The position numbers were made by a program, and so were the translations under genes. The notes beneath the pieces were generated by a model, which made no database searches, was not told the DNA's origin, and saw nothing but the letters and a program-made list of their open reading frames with translations. Shown here one piece after another: positions 1-5,659 of a stretch of DNA of 10,537 bases. Numbering within the stretch: the stretch's first letter is position 1; every line of letters starts with the position of its first letter. This stretch comes from DASWHR01 sp035541035 (lineage in GTDB: Bacteria; Actinomycetota; AC-67), in the NCBI GenBank assembly GCA_035541035.1, contig DATLFO010000340.1, positions 1-10,537 of the forward strand. The letters are read 5' to 3'.

Positions 1-184
1 GATCCGAGTAGCGGGTCTCGAGCCATTCCTTGGCGAAGGCGCTCGGCGCCGCAAGCGTCATGGTGGTTCCGGTCAGGCCGATCGCGCGGGTTCCCTCGAT
101 CCACGGCCGGGCTCCCGGAGAGGGAAGCCGGTCGCGCATACGGGAGACCGCGCGGCTCCAAAGCTCGGTTGCGTCTTGACTCAC
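1..184 (-). CDS. dnaA: Chromosomal replication initiator protein DnaA, N-terminal 61 codons (runs off left edge)
   Basis: DnaA binds DnaA boxes and opens oriC to start chromosome replication. Only domain I is visible here, the N-terminal part that contacts helicase and regulators. The reverse-strand reading starts at a GTG (184-182) and gives ELWSRAVSRM, then RPWIEGTRAI, MTLAAPSAFAKEWLETRYSD. This fits the domain I pattern: an early Trp, a second Trp near residue 28, the 'aPn.fa.dWle.rY' ending. A GAGAGG Shine-Dalgarno (190-195 complement) lies 5 nt before the GTG, which supports this start. The gene is divergent from rpmH, the usual arrangement in many bacteria. The leader carries DnaA boxes, so autoregulation is likely. 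The AAA+ and DNA-binding domains are outside the window, so their integrity cannot be judged. Identification rests on the domain I match plus synteny. Confidence 0.93.
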   Translation of the reverse strand, partial: MSQDATELWSRAVSRMRDRLPSPGARPWIEGTRAIGLTGTTMTLAAPSAFAKEWLETRYSD

Positions 185-200
185 GTTGTCCTCTCCCGTC

Positions 201-234
201 CTGTCCACAGGCTCCATCCACAAGATGTGGACGG
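201..234. promoter_or_regulatory. Cluster of three DnaA boxes in the dnaA leader
   Basis: Three 9-mers match the high-GC form of the DnaA box (YYRTCCACA): CTGTCCACA at 201-209 (+), CCATCCACA at 214-222 (+) and CCGTCCACA at 226-234 (-). The last two face each other and form a 10-bp-arm inverted repeat (213-235, loop AGA). The first sits in a small palindrome (CCTGT-cc-ACAGG, 200-211). The cluster lies between the predicted dnaA start site and the dnaA start codon. It could serve dnaA autoregulation or be part of the origin. The nearby DNA is not clearly AT-rich, so a full oriC here is less likely than one on the far side of dnaA. Confidence 0.78.
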
Positions 235-302
235 ATGAACCGATGTGTTCAGCGCACGGCAGAGCGAGAGGGGAGGTGGGAAGAGCTCTGCGTGAGGGGC
301 GG

Positions 303-331
303 AGTATAGGCACGGCCTCTCGAGCCTTCAA
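303..331 (-). promoter_or_regulatory. Probable sigma70-type promoter for dnaA
   Basis: On the minus strand, a -35-like TTGAAG (326-331 complement) and a -10 TATACT (303-308 complement) are separated by 17 bp. Transcription would start near 296, giving a dnaA leader of about 110 nt. Three DnaA boxes lie inside that leader and a fourth lies just upstream of the -35. This placement would let DnaA control its own expression. The match is by eye; no start site is known. Confidence 0.6.
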
Positions 332-337
332 GATGGG

Positions 338-364
338 GAAAACACCTTGTGGACAACTGTTTTC
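338..364. promoter_or_regulatory. Fourth DnaA box inside a larger dyad
   Basis: TGTGGACAA at 348-356 is the reverse complement of TTGTCCACA, a strong actinobacterial-type DnaA box. It is centred between the arms GAAAACA (338-344) and TGTTTTC (358-364), a perfect 7-bp inverted repeat with a 13-nt spacer. The site is just upstream of the predicted dnaA -35 and about 80 bp upstream of the rpmH -35. It could serve both divergent promoters, or hold a second regulator that overlaps DnaA. Confidence 0.65.
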
Positions 365-435
365 GCAGGTAAACGAAGGTTTTTCGGGCCGGAACGATCT
401 TCGGCGGGCGAGCCGGCGCTTGTTCCGGCCCCGTG

Positions 436-465
436 TTGACGCTGCGAAGGTCTCGCCCGTACACT
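436..465 (+). promoter_or_regulatory. rpmH promoter
   Basis: TTGACG (436-441) and TACACT (460-465) are spaced 18 bp apart, a good sigma70-type match. Initiation about 7 nt after the -10 would fall near 472, only about 6 nt before the rpmH ATG. The mRNA would therefore be leaderless or nearly so, which agrees with the lack of a Shine-Dalgarno there. It is probably the main promoter for the run rpmH-rnpA-yidD-yidC-jag. Confidence 0.72.
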
Positions 466-477
466 GCCTCGGTTCTC

Positions 478-621
478 ATGGCTAAAGGCAAACGCACGTT
501 CCAGCCCCACAACCGGCGCCGCAAGCGCAAGCACGGTTTCCGTGCGCGCATGCGTACGAAGGCCGGGCGTCTCATCATTGCCCGGCGCCGCCGGAAGGGT
601 CGCGCACGCCTGACGGCTTGA
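478..621 (+). CDS. rpmH: 50S ribosomal protein bL34
   Basis: This encodes a 47-residue, very basic protein, a standard length for bL34. It begins MAKGKRTFQPHNRRRKRKHG, carries FRARMRTKAGRLI and ends in an Arg/Lys-rich tail; all of these are L34 hallmarks. bL34 binds 23S rRNA in the large subunit. It is divergent from dnaA and directly followed by rnpA, the usual neighbours. The ATG at 478 has no Shine-Dalgarno before it and lies about 12 nt after a strong -10, so translation probably begins on a leaderless or near-leaderless transcript. Confidence 0.97.
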   Translation: MAKGKRTFQPHNRRRKRKHGFRARMRTKAGRLIIARRRRKGRARLTA

Positions 622-638
622 CGCCCTACCCTCCTTCG

Positions 639-986
639 ATGCAGCGACGCAATCGTCTCGGCTCCGAGAGCCTGATCCGGCGTGTCTACGCGACCGGAGT
701 TCGCGTGCGTTCGAAGGGGGCCACCGTGACCGGAATCGTCGAAGGAGACAGCGCGCCGCGCGTCGCGATCGTGGCATCCAGGCGGGTGGGCGGCGCCGTC
801 GTCCGGAACCGCGCCCGCCGCCGGCTTCGTGCCGCGCTCGGCGGCGCCCTTCCTTTTATGAAGCCGGGATCCGTTGCTGTGGTGGCCGCGACACCCGAGA
901 CCCCGTCGCTAGACTTCCAGATATTGGAAGATAGCGTTCGGAGGGGCTTGGTCAAGGCCGGACTCGTGGGGGCGGCCGGTGCGTAA
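639..986 (+). CDS. rnpA: Ribonuclease P protein component
   Basis: RnpA is the protein subunit of RNase P; it helps the RNA subunit bind and cut the 5' leader of pre-tRNA. From the ATG at 639 it is 115 residues, a normal size. It starts MQRRNRLG, as family members start with a basic 'hRL' segment. It then shows the signature VVRNRARRRLRAAL, the RNxxKR-type RNA-binding motif, with Arg replacing Lys. A TTG at 618 overlapping the rpmH stop is possible and would add seven residues (TPYPPS after Met), but these do not look like family sequence. Neither start has a clear Shine-Dalgarno, so coupling to rpmH is likely. The 3' end overlaps yidD by 8 nt. Confidence 0.94.
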   Translation: MQRRNRLGSESLIRRVYATGVRVRSKGATVTGIVEGDSAPRVAIVASRRVGGAVVRNRARRRLRAALGGALPFMKPGSVAVVAATPETPSLDFQILEDSVRRGLVKAGLVGAAGA

Positions 987-1263
987 TCCCGTCGCAGTTG
1001 CCGTGATAGTCCTGATAAAGGGGTATCAAGCGACACTCGGCAAGATCTTCGGCGGCTCCTGCCGCTTTCATCCGTCCTGCTCCGACTATGCGCTGAAAGC
1101 CGTGCAGTTGAACGGCGCGCTCGTCGGATCGGGCCAGGCCGTCTGGCGCGTCGTGCGCTGCGCGCCGTGGTCCAAGGGCGGCGTCGACTATCCGAAGCCC
1201 ACCAGGCGCGCGAAGATGCGTGCCCATGCGGCCGAACATCGAACGGAGGCCGCACGTGGCTGA
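979..1263 (+). CDS. yidD: Membrane protein insertion efficiency factor YidD
   Basis: YidD is a small membrane-associated protein thought to aid YidC-dependent insertion of inner-membrane proteins. The 94-residue product has an N-terminal hydrophobic/amphipathic stretch (VAVAVIVLIKGYQATLG), then the family pattern CRFHPSCSDYA and RCAPWSKGGVDYP with three conserved Cys. The GTG at 979 places the GYQ motif at the usual distance from the start. The gene overlaps rnpA by 8 nt at its start and yidC by 8 nt at its end, so it is translated as part of the same operon. The C-terminal 25 residues after VDYP are variable and basic. Confidence 0.95.
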   Translation: MRNPVAVAVIVLIKGYQATLGKIFGGSCRFHPSCSDYALKAVQLNGALVGSGQAVWRVVRCAPWSKGGVDYPKPTRRAKMRAHAAEHRTEAARG

Positions 1264-2443
1264 AGCATTCGGAGGGATCCTCAGGTTTTTCGGACTGATC
1301 CTCAACGCTATCTACGAAGTCATCCCGTCCTACGGCGTCGCGATCATCCTGCTCACGATCGTGGTCCGGATCGCGCTGTTCCCGCTGGCCGTGAAACAGA
1401 TTCGCTCGATGACGGCCATGCAGAAGATCCAGCCCAAGCTCAAGGAGATCCAGAAGAAGTACAAGGGCGACCGCCAGAAGCTCAACGAAGAGATGATGAA
1501 GCTCTACCGCGAGCACGGCGTCAATCCGCTCGGCGGCTGTTTCCCGATGCTGCTCCAGCTTCCCGTGTTCATCGCGCTGTACGCCGTGATCAGGGCCAGC
1601 ATCCCCTTCGACGCCGCGGTCGAGCCGGCGCAGCCGGTCAACAGCGAGTTCCGGGTCACGAAGCAGACCATCTGCCGGCCGGACGGCGAGCCGACCGCGA
1701 AGAACGGCGCCGACTTCAGCACCATCGTGTGCGACACCGAAGGACAGGAGCAGTCCTTCACCGTCGCCGGCCCGGTCCTCGAGGGCAAGAAGACGCAGCA
1801 ACTAGATGCCTTCCCGTCCTACGTGGTGCGATGCGACACGCGGACCGAAGGCGAGGGCGAGGACCAGCGCGTCGTCGGCATGCGTTGCATCTCGCCGCTG
1901 GGAACCGGCCATCTGCCTCGAGACGGAGCGCTGTTCGCGGCGCTGGTGGATGACGGCGAGCCGTTCCTCGGGATACAGCTTGCCTGCACCCCGACTCAGG
2001 CCAACTCAAAGAAGGCTGCCCGTGCGTGCGCAGGCGGAGAGGGCTACGGCGGCGGACCGGCGCTGATCGGCTACTACCTGCTGGTCCTGTTGATGGCGGG
2101 CACCACCTTCTACCAGCAAAAACAGCTGCTGGCGCGCAATCAGGGCACCGCGCAGGCCGCCCAGATGCAGATGATGGCCAAGATCATGCCTGTCTTTATG
2201 GGCTTCCTGTCGCTCAACTTCCCGGCGGCGCTCAGCTTGTACTGGGTGGTCGGTAACTTCTGGATGATCGGCCAGCAGCACTTCATCCTGGCCGCGCAGG
2301 ACAAGGCCGATGCGCCGGCGCCGGGGGCTCCGCCGCCGGTCGTGACCAAGCGTGAGAAGCCCAAGCCGATGACACCCGGCAACGGCCGTCCCGGAGGCAA
2401 GTCGGGCAAGAAGCCGCGCGGCAAGTCCGGCAAGCGCCGATGA
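1256..2443 (+). CDS. yidC: Membrane protein insertase YidC (Oxa1 family) with a large cysteine-containing extracytoplasmic loop
   Basis: YidC inserts and folds membrane proteins, alone or with SecYEG. I take GTG 1256 as the start because GGAGG (1245-1249) sits 6 nt before it; an in-frame GTG at 1220 is less likely. The 395-residue protein has the conserved first core helix YGVAIILLTIVVRIALFPL (residues 27-45), with the groove Arg at 38. A charged cytoplasmic coiled-coil hairpin follows (about 56-90), then GGCFPMLLQLPVFIALYAV and three later helices (about 269-287, 310-328 and 331-347). The tail is strongly basic, rich in Gly, Lys and Arg, as in ribosome-binding tails. Unusual is the roughly 150-residue segment between the second and third core helices (about 115-266), which carries six Cys (140, 159, 193, 211, 244, 258). 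This side should face outside the cell. There is no Gram-negative-type P1 domain at the N-terminus. Confidence 0.95.
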   Translation: MAEAFGGILRFFGLILNAIYEVIPSYGVAIILLTIVVRIALFPLAVKQIRSMTAMQKIQPKLKEIQKKYKGDRQKLNEEMMKLYREHGVNPLGGCFPMLLQLPVFIALYAVIRASIPFDAAVEPAQPVNSEFRVTKQTICRPDGEPTAKNGADFSTIVCDTEGQEQSFTVAGPVLEGKKTQQLDAFPSYVVRCDTRTEGEGEDQRVVGMRCISPLGTGHLPRDGALFAALVDDGEPFLGIQLACTPTQANSKKAARACAGGEGYGGGPALIGYYLLVLLMAGTTFYQQKQLLARNQGTAQAAQMQMMAKIMPVFMGFLSLNFPAALSLYWVVGNFWMIGQQHFILAAQDKADAPAPGAPPPVVTKREKPKPMTPGNGRPGGKSGKKPRGKSGKRR

Positions 2444-3147
2444 GCGACTCGGTCGAGACCACCGGCGCGTCCGTCGAAGAAGCCATCGAGCGGGCGCTAG
2501 ACGAGCTCGGCGCTCGCGAGGACGAGGTCGAGATCGAGGTCCTGCCGGATCCCGACAGCGACGATCCCGCAAAGCGGGGGCCTGCGAAAGTGCGGGTGCG
2601 CTTCCGGGACGAACGCTCGGCCGAGGAGCACGCAGCTGAGAAGATCGAAGAGGCCGAAGAGCGCGATCGCCGCCGAACGATCTCGGACGAGGAGGCGCAG
2701 CGTCAGGTCGAGGCCACCCACACGTTCCTGCGGGGCCTGCTCGACGTCATGGAGCTCGACGACGTGGATGTCGAGGTCACGGCCACCGCGTTCGGCGCCG
2801 AGGCCGAGATCCGCGGCGAAGACCTCGCGATCCTGATCGGGCGCCACGGCGCGACCCTCGGCGCGCTCCAAGACGTGACCAGGGCCGCGGTCCAGCAGGC
2901 AACCGGAGTGCGCGCTGCGATCACCGTCGATATCGAGGGCTACTTCGAGCGACGGGCCGAAAAGCTCGAGCAGCTTGCCCGCGCGGCGGCCGACAAGGTC
3001 TCTCGCAGCGGAAAGCCCTACAAGATGGAGCCGATGGCGGCCCGCGAGCGGAAGATCGTTCACGACGCCCTCACCGCGATCGGCGGCGTGCGCACAGCCA
3101 GCGAGGGTGAGGAGCCCTACCGCTGCGTTGTCGTCCTCCCCCTGTAA
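2440..3147 (+). CDS. jag: RNA-binding protein KhpB/Jag (Jag-N, KH, R3H)
   Basis: The product is 235 residues. Residues 11-35 (SVEEAIERALDELGAREDEV) match the Jag-N domain. An acidic, charged linker follows to about residue 90. The KH domain (about 95-165) has the GxxG loop as IGRHG, residues 133-137. The R3H domain (about 170-235) shows Arg202 and His208 in ARERKIVHDAL and the ending SEGEEPYRCVVVLP. KhpB binds RNA with KhpA and affects cell elongation and division in Firmicutes; its actinobacterial role is less clear. The ATG overlaps the yidC stop (ATGA), so translation is coupled to yidC, and the two are neighbours in most Gram-positives. The long acidic linker is the variable part. Confidence 0.94.
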   Translation: MSDSVETTGASVEEAIERALDELGAREDEVEIEVLPDPDSDDPAKRGPAKVRVRFRDERSAEEHAAEKIEEAEERDRRRTISDEEAQRQVEATHTFLRGLLDVMELDDVDVEVTATAFGAEAEIRGEDLAILIGRHGATLGALQDVTRAAVQQATGVRAAITVDIEGYFERRAEKLEQLARAAADKVSRSGKPYKMEPMAARERKIVHDALTAIGGVRTASEGEEPYRCVVVLPL

Positions 3148-3156
3148 GCCCTCGCC

Positions 3157-3170
3157 GTTTCACGTGAAAC
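3157..3170. promoter_or_regulatory. parS centromere site 1
   Basis: GTTTCACGTGAAAC is the perfect 14-bp palindromic core of the bacterial parS consensus TGTTTCACGTGAAACA. ParB loads here and spreads along DNA to form the partition complex moved by ParA. The site lies 9 bp after the jag stop, in non-coding DNA. It is flanked on both sides by CTCGCC (3151-3156 and 3171-3176), probably by chance. The matching parAB pair is less than 1 kb away. Confidence 0.95.
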
Positions 3171-3207
3171 CTCGCCTTCCGCGACTTGGTGGGGACCCCG
3201 TGGCACT

Positions 3208-3221
3208 GTTTCACGTGAAAC
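3208..3221. promoter_or_regulatory. parS centromere site 2, abutting the rsmG start
   Basis: This is a second perfect GTTTCACGTGAAAC core; with its flanks it reads TGTTTCACGTGAAACC, 15 of 16 bases of the consensus. It ends one base before the rsmG ATG at 3223 and occupies the position where a Shine-Dalgarno would be. Its centre is 51 bp from that of site 1, about five helical turns, so both sites face the same side of the DNA. ParB loading here could also affect rsmG-parA-parB transcription. Confidence 0.95.
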
Positions 3222-3222
3222 C

Positions 3223-3825
3223 ATGAGAGACGACATCGGTATCGCAGCCCTCTCCACGGTTCTTCGTCGTCTCAGGCTCCCCGCCACACTGCTCTCGCCG
3301 CTTCTTGCTCATGCAGATGCCGTTCGTGCGGCGTCCCCGCGCCTCGGTCTGGTCTCAACGGGCGACGAGGATTCGATCCTCATGAGGCATACGGCCGATT
3401 CCTTGCTGTTCGCGCTGGCCTACCCTCCCGTGGGGGGCGAGCGCTGGGTCGACGTCGGATCCGGGGCGGGCTTTCCTGGGATGTGCCTCGCGATCTGCTA
3501 TCCCCAGGCTGGGTTTAGCCTTGTGGACGCAAATCGAAAGAAGGCGGGATTTCTGGATATGCAGGTCCTAGATCTGGGGCTCGCTAACGTCCGGGTCTTC
3601 GCAGAACGAGCGGAGAGGCTTGAAACGGACTTCGATGTGGCCGTCGCTCGAGCGGTCACCGACCCGGCCGAGGCCACTCGCAGGCTGCTGACGATGGTGA
3701 AGCCCGGCGGGAAGGTCATCGTCGCCGGAACCGGGACCGTCGTGGGAGCCGAGGTCGTTCAGCCCGATATTCCCGAAGTTGACTCGCCTCGTCGGCTCTT
3801 TATGATGACGCGAACCATCGAATAA
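3223..3825 (+). CDS. rsmG: 16S rRNA (guanine-N7)-methyltransferase RsmG (GidB)
   Basis: RsmG methylates N7 of G527 (E. coli numbering) in 16S rRNA using S-adenosylmethionine; in several bacteria its loss gives low-level streptomycin resistance. The product is 200 residues, slightly short for the family. It has RHTADSL (55-61), the SAM-binding loop WVDVGSGAGFPG (75-86), the acidic ribose-binding region VDANRKK (101-107) and a conserved VARAV (141-145). The ATG directly follows a parS site and has no Shine-Dalgarno. Codon use here is visibly less G/C-ending than in the adjacent parA. parA begins only 4 nt after the stop, so rsmG-parA-parB is probably one transcript, as in other actinobacteria. 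Confidence 0.95.
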   Translation: MRDDIGIAALSTVLRRLRLPATLLSPLLAHADAVRAASPRLGLVSTGDEDSILMRHTADSLLFALAYPPVGGERWVDVGSGAGFPGMCLAICYPQAGFSLVDANRKKAGFLDMQVLDLGLANVRVFAERAERLETDFDVAVARAVTDPAEATRRLLTMVKPGGKVIVAGTGTVVGAEVVQPDIPEVDSPRRLFMMTRTIE

Positions 3826-3829
3826 CCCC

Positions 3830-4708
3830 ATGGATTCCAGTAATTTCCAGCCAAGCGCGCCCGAGGGGCGTGCGCTTGCGCTTGCCTTGGCCAATCAGAA
3901 AGGCGGCGTCGGCAAGACGACCACCGCGGTGAACCTGGGGGCATGCCTGGCCGAGGCCGGGGCGCGCATCCTGCTCGTGGACGCCGACCCGCAAGGCAAC
4001 GCCTCCACCGGCCTGGGCATCGACCGCTCGCGGATCAAGACCGGCACCTACGAGATGCTGCTCGGCGCGCCGGTCTCCGAGGCGGTCGTCGAGACGCCGG
4101 TGCCGAACCTGTCGCTGCTGCCCTCCACCATCGACCTGGCCGGCGCCGAGGTCGAGCTCGTCTCGACCTTCGCCCGCGAAGGCAAGCTGCGCAACGCGAT
4201 CGAGCCGGTGCGCGGCTCCTACGACCTCATCGTCATAGACTCGCCACCGTCGCTCGGTCTGCTCACCATCAATGCACTCGTCGCGGCCGATCAGGTCGTC
4301 GTTCCGATCCAGTGCGAATATTACGCGCTGGAAGGGCTCGGGCAGCTCATGCGCACCATCGATCTGGTCCGCGATGCATTGAACACCAACTTGACAATCG
4401 GCGGTGTCGTTCTGACCATGTTCGACTCGCGGACCCGGCTGGCTGAGCAGGTCGTGGCCGACGTGCGGGCCCACTTCGGCGACGTGGTCTTCGACACGGT
4501 CATCCCCCGCTCGGTGCGCCTGTCGGAGGCCCCCGGCTTCGGCAAGCCGATCATCCAGTACGACGCGGCCGGCAAGGGTGCCGCCGCATACCGCTCCCTG
4601 GCCGCCGAGGCCGCGACCCGCTGGCTGCGTGCGCCGGCGGCCGTTGCGGGCGGGGCCGACGACGCGTCCCCGGCCGGGGACGCGCATGCCGAAGGAGACA
4701 GCCGATGA
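3830..4708 (+). CDS. parA: Chromosome partitioning ATPase ParA (Soj)
   Basis: ParA is a deviant-Walker ATPase that binds DNA non-specifically as an ATP dimer and moves ParB-parS complexes, separating new origins. The 292-residue product has the deviant Walker A KGGVGKTT (24-31), the A' motif DADPQGN (51-57) and Walker B LIVIDSPPS (133-141). Further conserved motifs are PIQCEYYALEG (159-169) and IPRSVRLSEAP (225-235). The tail after residue 268 is Ala/Asp-rich and probably disordered. The start has no evident Shine-Dalgarno. It follows rsmG by 4 nt and overlaps parB by 4 nt. The two parS sites just upstream are the expected partner centromere. Confidence 0.97.
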   Translation: MDSSNFQPSAPEGRALALALANQKGGVGKTTTAVNLGACLAEAGARILLVDADPQGNASTGLGIDRSRIKTGTYEMLLGAPVSEAVVETPVPNLSLLPSTIDLAGAEVELVSTFAREGKLRNAIEPVRGSYDLIVIDSPPSLGLLTINALVAADQVVVPIQCEYYALEGLGQLMRTIDLVRDALNTNLTIGGVVLTMFDSRTRLAEQVVADVRAHFGDVVFDTVIPRSVRLSEAPGFGKPIIQYDAAGKGAAAYRSLAAEAATRWLRAPAAVAGGADDASPAGDAHAEGDSR

Positions 4709-5616
4709 GCGACGAGACCACGCCCGAACGGCGGCCCGGCGGCCTCGGCCGCGGCCTGTCCGCCTTGCTGCCGTCCTCGCCGTCCGGGCAGCCGTCGTCG
4801 CCGCAGGCGCCGGGATCGGCAGGCCCGAGCCTGCGCGAGATCCCGATCGACGAGATCGCGCCCAACCCCGCGCAGCCACGCGACGTCTTCGACCACGACA
4901 AGCTGCAAGAGCTCGCCGACTCGATCCGCAGTGTCGGAATCCTGCAGCCCGTGGTGGTTCGCCGCCACGGCGCCGGATACCAGCTCGTCATGGGCGAGCG
5001 CCGTGTGCGCGCCGCCCGGCTCGCGGGCTTACGCATGATCCCGGCGTTGGTGCGCGACACCGCCGACGACGCGATGCTGCGAGACGCGCTGATCGAGAAC
5101 GTCCAGCGCCAGGACCTGAATCCGATCGAAGAAGCCATCGCGATTAAGGCGCTCGTCGAGGAGCACGCCATCACCCACGACGAGGTGGCCGAGCGGCTCG
5201 GCCGCAGCCGGCCCGCCGTAACGAACGCGCTTCGCCTGCTCACGCTCTCGGACGCGGTCCGCGAGCGCGTGGCGGCCGGTGTTTTGTCCGCGGCGCACGG
5301 CCGGGCCCTCGCCGCGATCGCCGATCATGAGACCCAGGAGCGGCTCGCCCGGCGGATCTCCGCCGAAGGCATGAGCGTGCGCGCGACCGAAGACGCCGTC
5401 CGCCGCCTCACCGCCGCCGGCGCCCCGGCCGGCAGACCGGCCAAGGTTCCCGCGTCGCGCTCGGCCGGAATCCTGGAAGTGGAGCATCGGCTTGCCGATA
5501 TGCTGGATACGCGCGTGCGCGTCGAGGCCGCACGGCGCGGCCGCGGCCGTATCGTCGTCGAGTTCGCCGACGAAGCCGACCTGGATCGCATCTTCCGGTC
5601 GATCGCCCGCGACTGA
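4705..5616 (+). CDS. parB: Chromosome partitioning protein ParB (Spo0J), CTP-dependent clamp
   Basis: ParB binds parS, hydrolyses CTP, slides as a clamp and recruits ParA and SMC. The 303-residue product begins with a short tail containing GLGRGLSALLPS (13-24), the ParA-contacting segment seen in chromosomal ParBs. The CTP-binding core follows, with PAQPRDVF (55-62), GILQPVVVR (78-86) and the box GERRVRAA (97-104). ENVQRQDLNPIEEA (131-144) and a helix-turn-helix (about 157-178, EVAERLGRSRPAVTNALRLL) bind parS. A Pro/Ala linker (about 238-252) leads to a C-terminal dimerisation domain (about 256-303). AAGGAGA lies before the ATG, which also overlaps the parA stop (ATGA), so the two are coupled. 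Confidence 0.97.
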   Translation: MSDETTPERRPGGLGRGLSALLPSSPSGQPSSPQAPGSAGPSLREIPIDEIAPNPAQPRDVFDHDKLQELADSIRSVGILQPVVVRRHGAGYQLVMGERRVRAARLAGLRMIPALVRDTADDAMLRDALIENVQRQDLNPIEEAIAIKALVEEHAITHDEVAERLGRSRPAVTNALRLLTLSDAVRERVAAGVLSAAHGRALAAIADHETQERLARRISAEGMSVRATEDAVRRLTAAGAPAGRPAKVPASRSAGILEVEHRLADMLDTRVRVEAARRGRGRIVVEFADEADLDRIFRSIARD

Positions 5617-5659
5617 CGCGCTCACGCCGCGCACCGCACCGTTCAGCGAGGAGGACCCG

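Noticed and set aside
186..485. Plus-strand open frame of 99 codons across the dnaA-rpmH spacer
   Set aside because: It spans DnaA boxes and both promoters, has no recognisable domain and overlaps the rpmH start.
1220..1255. Upstream GTG start for yidC, adding 12 residues
   Set aside because: The GTG at 1256 has GGAGG 6 nt before it, while the one at 1220 has no Shine-Dalgarno and adds a basic, non-family segment.
686..1801. Long minus-strand open frame of about 370 codons opposite rnpA, yidD and yidC
   Set aside because: It lies antisense to three well recognised genes. Long spurious open frames are common in GC-rich DNA, and the product is low-complexity and Arg/Asp-rich.
3800..4879. Long minus-strand open frame opposite parA
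   Set aside because: It is a shadow of parA and the start of parB, with no recognisable domain and an Arg/Gly/Ala-rich composition.
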